Source of the DNA: CAZRHH01 sp964599885
GTDB lineage: Bacteria > Chloroflexota > Dehalococcoidia > DSTF01 > JACRBR01
Direction: 5' to 3'
Assembly: GCA_964599885.1 (NCBI GenBank)
Contig: CAZRHH010000028.1
Coordinates: 1 to 34,189 of the forward strand
DNA: 34,189 nucleotides
Positions 28,832 to 34,189 of the stretch are shown one piece after another (the first letter of the stretch is position 1; the number at the start of each line of letters is the position of its first letter). The translations under genes and the position numbers were made by a program. The notes under the pieces were generated by a model. The model did not search any database and was not told the origin of the DNA. It saw nothing but the letters and a program-made list of their open reading frames with translations.

Positions 28832-29827
28832 CTACCGCATGAGTTGTTCGAAGATCTTGCCTTCTTCTGTGCCGTTGTAGCCGGCGGTGCTGACGTTGTG
28901 GAGGTTGATGCCGGCGGCGGCCTCTTCGTCGAGGCGGTCACGGCATTCTTCGACGCCGCCGACGAAGCCGAGTGAGTTCGAGAGCTCGTCGGTGACGGCG
29001 GCGATGCCGGCGCCGGAACCGCCTTCTTTCCAGGCGCGGCGGATCTCGTTCGCCTCGTCGGCGAATCCCATGTCGGAGAGCTGCTGGTAGTAGAAGTCGC
29101 CCATGCGCGCGATGTAGAACGCGGTGCCGGCTTTGCCCGCCTGCATCGCGCGCTCCTTGTCCTTCGCAACGGTGACGCCGAGAAAGCGGACGGTCATCTG
29201 TGCGGGGTCGCGGCCGGCGTCGCGGACGTAGCCCATGAAGCGATCGACCTGCTGCTTGGCGACCTGAATCGGCACCATCGTCGGCATCCAGCCGTCGGCG
29301 ACGTCGGCGACGACCTTCGTCGCTTTCGGGCGGAAGGACGCGATGTAGACGGGGATGTGCTCGCGCACGGGGCGGAAGCGCAGCGTGAAGCCGCGATCCA
29401 TCTGGAACACCTTGCCCTTGTACTCGAGATTCTGGCTGCCGATGAGCATGTTGATGATCTGCACGACTTCCCGCATGCGGGCGAGCGTCGGGTTGAACGG
29501 GATGCCGTGAAAATGCTCGATGACGTTGGCGCTCGACGCACCGAGCCCGATAATCGCGCGGCCCTCGCTGAGTTCGTCGAGTGTGGCGAAGTGCTGCGCC
29601 AGCGCGGCGGGGCTGCGCGAGTAGTAGTTGACGATGCCGGTGCCGAGATTGATGCGTTTCGTGCGCTCGGCGAGCTGGGTGAGTAGCGAGAACGCGTCGC
29701 GGCCCCACGCCTCGGCGACGAGCACGCTGTCAACACCGGCGTCGTCGGCGATCTTCACGCGCTCGAAGATCTTTTCGCGTTCGAATTCCCCCTGCCAGTT
29801 GACGCCGATGGAGAGTCTTCTTGTCAT
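28832..29827 (-). CDS. LLM class (luciferase-like, probably F420-dependent) oxidoreductase
   Basis: 331 residues from the ATG at 29827 (MTRRLSIGVNWQGE). The TIM-barrel chain reads AAGVDSVLVAEAWGRDAFSLLTQLAERTKRINLGTGIVNYYSRSPAALAQHFATLDELS, typical of the bacterial luciferase-like superfamily. It continues with GRAIIGLGASSANVIEHFHGIPF, LRFRPVREHIPVYIASFRPK and ADGWMPTMVP. These are flavin- or F420-binding strands of methylenetetrahydromethanopterin reductase-like proteins. The 'NLGTGI' strand and the 'GLGASS' loop are hallmark positions. The substrate is not evident. It is followed on the same strand after about 150 bp by REP-like elements, and the gene upstream is a DinB protein. Confidence 0.87.
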   Translation of the reverse strand: MTRRLSIGVNWQGEFEREKIFERVKIADDAGVDSVLVAEAWGRDAFSLLTQLAERTKRINLGTGIVNYYSRSPAALAQHFATLDELSEGRAIIGLGASSANVIEHFHGIPFNPTLARMREVVQIINMLIGSQNLEYKGKVFQMDRGFTLRFRPVREHIPVYIASFRPKATKVVADVADGWMPTMVPIQVAKQQVDRFMGYVRDAGRDPAQMTVRFLGVTVAKDKERAMQAGKAGTAFYIARMGDFYYQQLSDMGFADEANEIRRAWKEGGSGAGIAAVTDELSNSLGFVGGVEECRDRLDEEAAAGINLHNVSTAGYNGTEEGKIFEQLMR

Positions 29828-30143
29828 CGCTTTCGCTACTCCTGTGAAACTTCGTGAATGCTGACTACAAGCCTGTGCGCAGAAACCGGCGAGCGCAACG
29901 TCTGCTGGCGCATCCGTTGCTTCTTGGGTATGGGGGAGTGATCTGGGGGACACCCCCAGGCCCCTGTACCGCCCCCGGCAGGCGCTGCGCCCCGCATCCG
30001 CTGTTCGCGCTGGTTGGAGGTGCTGCGCGGAGAGTGTGCATGACCGATGCACCTCGCACCCCAACTCGCGAATCGCCGGCGCAGCGCCGTGAACCGTTTT
30101 TTCGCGCGGCGGGTCGGCTGTCAGATGATTCGATCGTCGCCCG
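29828..30143. other. Intergenic region with hairpin-forming GC-rich repeats
   Basis: About 316 bases between the DinB gene stop and the LLM gene start. It contains a perfect CTGGGGG/CCCCCAG hairpin with an ACA loop (29943-29959) and a copy of the GGCAGGCGCTGCGCCC motif (29977-29992). It also holds CGGCGC/GCGCCG near 30077-30089, with TTTTTT about ten bases on. No convincing coding region is visible. Confidence 0.5.
29977..29992 (+). repeat. Short motif shared with 11749-11764 (minus)
   Basis: GGCAGGCGCTGCGCCC. One mismatch against the minus-strand copy at 11749-11764. Both are intergenic. Confidence 0.35.
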
Positions 30144-30677
30144 TCAGACGCCGATGGCGGGTTTGAGGTTCATGAGGGTGCGGATCAGTTCGATTTCGCC
30201 GAGGTGGGTGAAGCCGTGGGACATACAGACCTGGCCGAGCGCGCGGATCGCGGGCATTTCGCCGAGGGGCTTGACGGTGACGGGCGCATCGAACGTGGAT
30301 GTGTCGGGGTTGGAGAGATAGTCGTCGGTGCTGGCCCAGACGTCGCGCACGTATTGCTGAAACGAGGCGAGATCGGCGATGCGGAGCGATTGCGCGTCGG
30401 CGGCGGGCATGCCGGTGCCCTGTGCGATGGGCGGGAGCGCGAGTTTCTCTGACCAGCCGCCGTCCATCCAGACGGTGGGGCGGCGGCCCTGGAGGATGAA
30501 GCGCACGATGTTGTCCTCGGTGCGGGCGTAGTGCCAGATCTCGAAGGCGATGTGGTTGGCGTTCGGGTTGCCGGCGGGTATGGCGTGCCACTGTTCGGGC
30601 GTGAGGTCGCGTGTGCCGGCGGCGAGCATGGCGTGCAGGCGATGCAGTTCGGACTGGATGAATTCGACCAGGGTCAT
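30144..30677 (-). CDS. DinB-like domain protein
   Basis: 177 residues from the ATG at 30677. The metal-binding histidine pattern of DinB folds is visible: His42 and His49 in NHIAFEIWHYARTEDNIV, and His154/His158 in SHGFTHLGEIELIRTL. The start MTLVEFIQSELHRLHAMLAAGTRDLTPEQW is the usual first helix of DUF664/DinB proteins. The function is unassigned; related proteins use low-molecular-weight thiols or act in stress. A second DinB protein (double domain) is at 925-1914. Confidence 0.82.
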   Translation of the reverse strand: MTLVEFIQSELHRLHAMLAAGTRDLTPEQWHAIPAGNPNANHIAFEIWHYARTEDNIVRFILQGRRPTVWMDGGWSEKLALPPIAQGTGMPAADAQSLRIADLASFQQYVRDVWASTDDYLSNPDTSTFDAPVTVKPLGEMPAIRALGQVCMSHGFTHLGEIELIRTLMNLKPAIGV

Positions 30678-30710
30678 GGGGCCTCCGGCGATTGAGTTGG
30701 GTATCGCAGT

Positions 30711-30760
30711 TCACCGCAAAGACGCGGAGAGCGCAAAGCGACGCAGAGAGAGGAGTGGGA
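30711..30760. repeat. CGCAAAGACGC-type direct repeat
   Basis: Near-repeats of (C)CGCAAAGACGC / GAGCGCAAAGCGACGC follow one another in the 280-bp region before the acyl-CoA dehydrogenase gene. Elements of this kind are common in environmental bacterial genomes. The stretch has no reading frame with coding character. Confidence 0.4.
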
Positions 30761-30954
30761 TATTGGAGGTCGGCGGTCCGGACGGGGGATTGGCGAGTCA
30801 GATTTTGAAAGGAGGGGCGCGCGTGCTTGACACGTTTTACCGAAGCGGCATGCCGGAAACGGACTTCCTCTTACGGCTGGCGACGTTTGATCGCTAAGCT
30901 TATGTCGGCGATCCGCGCGATGAGGAAACGCGCGCCCGCCAGCGAGGTGCATCC

Positions 30955-32190
30955 ATGGTAGTCGAGACAGCCGCGGCTCCGTCGTTCTCAATGGAGCTGA
31001 ACGAAGAACAACTGACGATGCAAAAGTGGGTTCACGAGTTCGCTGAGAACGTGATCCGGCCGGCTGCGCATGAGTGGGATGAGCGCGAAGAGACGCCGTG
31101 GCCGATCATCAAGGAAGCGGCGAAGGTCGGGCTGTACGGCGTGCAATTTCTGGGACACGCGTCGTCGGATCCGACGGGGCTGATGTTGCCGATCGCGATG
31201 GAGGAGATGTTCTGGGGCGACGCCGGCATCGGCATGGCGATCTTTGGCACGTCTCTGGCGGTAGCGGCGATCGCTGGCAACGGCACGCCGGAGCAGATCG
31301 GCGAGTGGCTGCCGCAGTGCTTCGGCACGCCGGACGATCTGAAGATGGGCGCGTTTTGCGTGTCGGAGCCTGATGCTGGATCGGACGTGTCATCACTGAA
31401 GACCCGCGCCGTGTACGACGAAGCGTCGGACGAGTGGGTGCTGAACGGTCAGAAGACGTGGATCTCGAACGGGGGCATCGCCGACGTGCATGTCGTCGTC
31501 GCGTCGGTCGAGCCGGCGCTGGCGGCGCGGGGGCAGGCGTCGTTCGTCGTGCCGCCGAAGACACCGGGGCTGCGGCAGGGTGCGAAGTTCAAGAAGCACG
31601 GCATTCGCGCATCGCACACGGCGGAAGTGTTTCTCGACGATGTGCGCGTGCCGGGGCGCTGCCTGCTCGGTGGCAAAGAAAAGCTTGACGCGCGGCTGGC
31701 GCGTGCGCGTGAGGGTCAGAAATCCGGCGTGCAGGCAGCGATGGCGACGTTCGAGACGACGCGCCCCGCCGTCGGCGCCATGGCTGTCGGGACGGCGCGC
31801 GCTGCGTACGAGTACGCGCTCGCCTACGCGAAGGAACGCAAGCAGTTCGGCCGGCCGATCATCGAGAACCAGGCGATCGCGTTTATGCTCGCCGACATGG
31901 CGACGGAGATCGACTGCGCGCGGCTGTTGGTCCACCGCGCGGCGTGGATGGCGCGGGCGCGCAAGCCGTTCGCCGCCGCGGAGGGTTCGATGTCGAAGCT
32001 GAAGGCGGGCGAAGTGTGCGTGCGCGTCACGGAGCAGGCGGTGCAGATTCTCGGCGGCATGGGCTACGTGCGGGAGACGCCGGTCGAGCGCTGGGTGCGT
32101 GACGCGAAGATTTACACGATTTTCGAGGGAACGTCGGAGATCCAGCGGCTGGTGATTGCGCGGGCGATTTCGGGCGTGCATATCAAGTAG
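30955..32190 (+). CDS. Acyl-CoA dehydrogenase
   Basis: 411 residues from the ATG at 30955, with GAGGTG six bases upstream. It is a flavoprotein oxidising acyl-CoA to enoyl-CoA. Motifs: helical N-terminus MQKWVHEFAENVIRPAAHEWDE; FAD/substrate signature FCVSEPDAGSDVSSLKTRA; GQKTWISNGGIADVHVVVA; GVQAAMATFETTRPAVGAMAVG; ERKQFGRPIIENQAIAFMLADM; and a catalytic base at Glu391 in IYTIFEGTSEIQRLV, matching the position known for medium-chain enzymes. Its length is normal. It is followed by a crotonase gene on the same strand 85 bp away, fitting a fatty-acid, branched-chain or aromatic acyl degradation pathway; the chain length of the substrate cannot be read. Confidence 0.95.
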   Translation: MVVETAAAPSFSMELNEEQLTMQKWVHEFAENVIRPAAHEWDEREETPWPIIKEAAKVGLYGVQFLGHASSDPTGLMLPIAMEEMFWGDAGIGMAIFGTSLAVAAIAGNGTPEQIGEWLPQCFGTPDDLKMGAFCVSEPDAGSDVSSLKTRAVYDEASDEWVLNGQKTWISNGGIADVHVVVASVEPALAARGQASFVVPPKTPGLRQGAKFKKHGIRASHTAEVFLDDVRVPGRCLLGGKEKLDARLARAREGQKSGVQAAMATFETTRPAVGAMAVGTARAAYEYALAYAKERKQFGRPIIENQAIAFMLADMATEIDCARLLVHRAAWMARARKPFAAAEGSMSKLKAGEVCVRVTEQAVQILGGMGYVRETPVERWVRDAKIYTIFEGTSEIQRLVIARAISGVHIK

Positions 32191-32275
32191 GTACCGCCGT
32201 GATTCATCTGCTGGCCAGGATGAACGTGGGCGGCGGATCGATCCCCGGATGCTGAACAAGCACGGAGTGACAAGC

Positions 32276-33076
32276 ATGATCGACGACGTACTGCAGGTTA
32301 GCGACGACGCGCATGTGCGCACGATCAAGCTGCACCGGCCGCAGAAGAAGAACGCGCTTTCCGACGAGCTGGCGTGGGGCATCGTCACGGCCGTCGAGAA
32401 GGCGGCACACGACGACGATGTGTGGGTGATCGCGATCACCGGGAGCGGTGACGCGTTCTGTAGTGGGCTCGATCTGAGTAACGACCGCGAAGTGTCGTCA
32501 TCGCCGTTGCCCGCGCAAGAGCAGGCGATGGACGACATCAGCTGGGTCGGGCGGTTCCCGCTTGTGCTGCGCGAGCTGTGCGACAAGCCGATCGTCGGTG
32601 GTGTCAACGGTGTCGCCGCAGGTGCGGGGTTGTCGCTGGCGATGGCGTGCGATGTCCGGATCGGCGCCACTTCGTTGCGGCTGATCGCCGGGTATCCGCG
32701 CATCGGCGGTTCGCCGGACGGCGGGCTGACGTGGACGCTGCCGCAAGCGATCGGCTACGAGCAGGCGATGCGCTTTCTGCTGGAGAATCGCACGGTCGAT
32801 GCGGAGGAGGCGCTGCGGCTGGGGTTCGTCGGCGAAATCGTGCCGGACGACGCGTTTGCGTCGCGACTCGCGGAATACTGTGCGTTTCTCGCGGAGCGGT
32901 CGCCGATCGCGAGCCGCCTGACGAAGCGAGGCATCACGCGGGCGACGTCGATCGATCTGACGGCGCAGGTGCGTTACGAGCTTGCGAACATCCGGCGGGC
33001 GTTTTCGACGCAGGATGCGGTCGAGGCACGGGAGGCGTTTTTCGAGAAGCGGGCGCCGGTGTTTCACGGTCGGTGA
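32276..33076 (+). CDS. Crotonase (enoyl-CoA hydratase/isomerase superfamily) protein
   Basis: 266 residues from the ATG at 32276, with GGAG nine bases upstream; the frame is open further 5'. Crotonase motifs: IKLHRPQKKNALSDELAWGIV, oxyanion-hole segment ITGSGDAFCSGLDLSN, VGGVNGVAAGAGLSLAMACDVRIG, and YPRIGGSPDGGLTWTLPQAIG, with C-terminal FAERSPIASRL-like and FFEKRAPVF. The two glutamates of classical hydratases are missing: the positions after VAAGAG and in the GYPRIG loop are not Glu. The acidic residue in SPDGG resembles the isomerase/PaaG branch. It is therefore called a crotonase of isomerase-like type. It follows the acyl-CoA dehydrogenase. Confidence 0.85.
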   Translation: MIDDVLQVSDDAHVRTIKLHRPQKKNALSDELAWGIVTAVEKAAHDDDVWVIAITGSGDAFCSGLDLSNDREVSSSPLPAQEQAMDDISWVGRFPLVLRELCDKPIVGGVNGVAAGAGLSLAMACDVRIGATSLRLIAGYPRIGGSPDGGLTWTLPQAIGYEQAMRFLLENRTVDAEEALRLGFVGEIVPDDAFASRLAEYCAFLAERSPIASRLTKRGITRATSIDLTAQVRYELANIRRAFSTQDAVEAREAFFEKRAPVFHGR

Positions 33077-33123
33077 CGGTCGGCGTTCATAGCGGACGCC
33101 AGTACGGGCGCCGAAGCGCAAAA

Positions 33124-33146
33124 CGACCGGCCCGCAGGGCCGGTCG
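33124..33146 (-). terminator. Intrinsic terminator of the tRNA-Trp locus
   Basis: CGACCGGCCC (33124-33133) and GGGCCGGTCG (33137-33146) form a perfect 10-bp stem with a 3-nt loop. On the minus strand it is followed by TTTT. It lies 15 bases past the CCA end of the tRNA remnant. It may also stop the crotonase transcript arriving from the other side. Confidence 0.8.
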
Positions 33147-33160
33147 TAGATTCAGAAATC

Positions 33161-33205
33161 TGGCACGGGTGGAGGGACTCGAACCCCCGATCGGCGGTTT
33201 TGGAG
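33161..33205 (-). tRNA. 3' half of a tRNA-Trp(CCA) gene, likely integration attachment remnant
   Basis: Read on the minus strand, the sequence fits tRNA positions 32-76 exactly: anticodon loop CTCCAAA (anticodon CCA, Trp), 3' anticodon strand ACCGC, variable loop CGATC, T-stem GGGGG/CCCTC around TTCGAGT, acceptor strand CACCCGT, discriminator G and encoded CCA. The 5' half is absent: the bases before the loop (TCGTC) cannot pair with ACCGC, and no D-arm or ACGGGTG acceptor partner follows. A functional tRNA is therefore not encoded here. A clean cut at the anticodon loop is the usual outcome of tyrosine-recombinase integration into tRNA genes. By that model the element lies to the right and the chromosome to the left. 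Confidence 0.75.
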
Positions 33206-33480
33206 GACGATTGGGTTGGCCCCACTGAGCCCTTTCAAGATCCATAGCGTCCCGTCTCGTATCTGGGTGTTTGGGCTATGTCCCGTTCCGTTGCCTCCCG
33301 TACCATAGTGTCACAATCATTTGGGCAGCAAAATGGCAGTAACATCGGCGGTCTATTTCCGCCCGCAGCGGTCCTTCTAACCGCAGGTCGCAGACGACCG
33401 AGACCGATTTGGGACTTGGGAGTAGCTCGGCGGCACGCCGGGCGGTCAGATTAGTGCTGCGAGCACATCCGGAGTTGTTC
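33206..33480. other. Junction region right of the tRNA remnant
   Basis: About 275 bases with lower GC than the rest of the window in places. No complete gene is seen. Short open frames exist on both strands but lack motifs; none shows integrase catalytic residues (R-H-R-Y). It is probably the end of an integrated element or its attachment-site arm. Confidence 0.45.
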
Positions 33481-34189
33481 GTGAACGCGGAGCAGCTGCG
33501 CGACCTCGGCTTCCAGCTGGAGGGCCGTGCACCCGGGGGCGAGTCGGGCGGCGCGTGGTTCGCCATCGCTGCCGATGGTGAGCGCGTCGTGCTGAAGTGG
33601 TTCGCCGACGAGGGCGTGGCCGACCGCTATGCGGTGCTCCTGCCCGCGCTCGACGTGCTGCGTTCGCGTGGCGTGCCCGTGCCGGAGTACCGGTTCGTGC
33701 GCGCCGTCGACGGGTGGACGCTCTCCGCACAGCAGGTGCTGCCGGGACGATCGTTCCCGATCTGGCCGCCGCAGCTAGTCGACCGGATGATCGAGTGCGT
33801 CAGCGCCGCAGCCGGCATCGTCGGTCCACGGCCGGCACCAGCGCTGCAGGGGTGGGGTGAGTTCGTGATCCACACCCTCACGGTCGGCGAGGACGGCTGG
33901 GTGCAGCACGACTCGCTCCGGGCGCACTCCGATCGCGCCCGGCGCATCATCGACTTGGTCGAGTCGATCGGCGCCGACGCCGAGCCGTCATGGTTCCCGA
34001 CGAGCGGGCTCGTCCACCTCGATCTGCACACCGACAACGTGCTCGCCCTCGATGACGGCACGCTCACCGGGATCGTCGACTGGGAGGGTGCGTGCGGGGG
34101 CGATCACCGCTACGACCTGGTGGCGTTCGCGTTCGACCTCGACGGTCACGGCCAGCAGATCTGGGATCGGGTCGAGGCGCTCGTCGAGC
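33481..34189 (+). CDS. Phosphotransferase (aminoglycoside phosphotransferase/APH-like kinase), 3' truncated by window end
   Basis: At least 236 residues from a GTG at 33481, with GGAG about six bases upstream (a GTG at 33454 is possible); the stop lies beyond the window. The kinase-fold features of the APH family are present: an N-lobe with GAWFAIAADGERVVLKWFADEG (Lys in the nucleotide-binding strand), GVPVPEYRFVRAVDGWTLSAQQVLPG and QGWGEFV. The catalytic loop LVHLDLHTDNVLAL has Asp181 and Asn186, and the metal-binding aspartate is in IVDWEGACGGDHRYDL. Homologues phosphorylate aminoglycosides, macrolides or small metabolites; antibiotic resistance is not implied by these motifs. It lies on the element side of the tRNA scar. 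Confidence 0.8.
   Translation, partial: MNAEQLRDLGFQLEGRAPGGESGGAWFAIAADGERVVLKWFADEGVADRYAVLLPALDVLRSRGVPVPEYRFVRAVDGWTLSAQQVLPGRSFPIWPPQLVDRMIECVSAAAGIVGPRPAPALQGWGEFVIHTLTVGEDGWVQHDSLRAHSDRARRIIDLVESIGADAEPSWFPTSGLVHLDLHTDNVLALDDGTLTGIVDWEGACGGDHRYDLVAFAFDLDGHGQQIWDRVEALVE

Noticed and set aside
29943..29959. CTGGGGG/CCCCCAG hairpin as a terminator
   Set aside because: It has no T-tract on either strand and lies upstream of the LLM gene rather than at a gene end.
33206..33400. Possible integrase C-terminus or tRNA 5' half next to the tRNA remnant
   Set aside because: A D-arm-like GGCTCAGTGG string is present on the minus strand, but the spacing and pairing with the 3' half fail. Short frames on both strands show no R-H-R-Y integrase signature.
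1..34189. CRISPR array
   Set aside because: No regularly spaced repeats of 25-40 bases with unique spacers were seen. The repeats present are dispersed palindromes or simple tracts.

Overview
This window is a high-GC bacterial chromosome segment with a small mobile-element edge at its right end. Gene content suggests an aerobic or facultative member of the Chloroflexota (Dehalococcoidia-, SAR202- or Thermomicrobia-like). It has a luciferase-like (LLM class) oxidoreductase, acyl-CoA dehydrogenase plus crotonase, several DinB-fold proteins, a DUF1461/TIGR01906-type membrane protein, a glycogen-debranching-type glucosidase, SelA and a UGSC-type selenoprotein. The phylum assignment is inference; no rRNA or phylogenetic marker is present to settle it.

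Layout, left to right. 2-175: C-terminus of a MazG-like NTP pyrophosphohydrolase. 176-523: non-coding, with a degenerate repeat. 524-1914 (-): PH/GRAM-like protein and a double-DinB protein, overlapping by ATGA. 2175-6546 (+): GT4 glycosyltransferase, amylo-alpha-1,6-glucosidase and a DUF1461-like membrane protein. 6562-8510 (-): polytopic membrane protein (GT-C-like) and a 71-aa protein. 8608-11681 (+): selA, a PRC-barrel protein and a dihydropteroate synthase-like protein. 11774-14845 (-): histidine phosphatase, then the selenoprotein locus, where a thioredoxin-like two-domain protein is translationally coupled to a UGSC selenoprotein read through an in-frame TGA. 14893-15924 (+): histone-deacetylase-family amidohydrolase. 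16123-18002: SRPBCC-like protein, branched-chain-amino-acid-type substrate-binding lipoprotein, and a 52-aa protein. 18269-21107 (+): secreted protein followed by an OmpR/HK two-component pair. 21199-25813 (+): Lon-related protease, Nudix hydrolase and gamma-glutamyltransferase with start/stop overlaps. 25848-26213: an unusually AT-rich DUF1801 gene followed by an imperfect palindrome. 26359-28680: YyaL-like thioredoxin-domain protein and a small membrane protein. 28832-30677 (-): LLM oxidoreductase and DinB protein. 30955-33076 (+): acyl-CoA dehydrogenase and crotonase. 33124-33205: terminator and 3' half of a tRNA-Trp gene, read as an integration scar. 33481-end: phosphotransferase fragment, probably inside the integrated element.

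The most notable system is the selenium one. The gene at 12729-13244 would be split by a TGA, but that TGA lies in the exact motif TGA-GGG-TCC-TGC (U-G-S-C). A hairpin fitting the bacterial SECIS layout follows it, and selA (selenocysteine synthase) lies about 3 kb away. The partner protein immediately upstream carries a CPTC thioredoxin motif and a large conserved C-terminal domain, suggesting a thiol/selenol redox pair. The other Sec genes (selB, selC, selD) are not in the window.

At a smaller scale, four intergenic copies of a palindrome share the shape of a GTAG-headed REP element. Three of them differ by a compensatory base pair in the stem, so the fold itself appears to be selected or copied. 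Several genes (selA, the redoxin partner, the deacetylase-family gene) have a -10-like hexamer 6-7 nt before the ATG and no nearby Shine-Dalgarno, which suggests leaderless transcripts.
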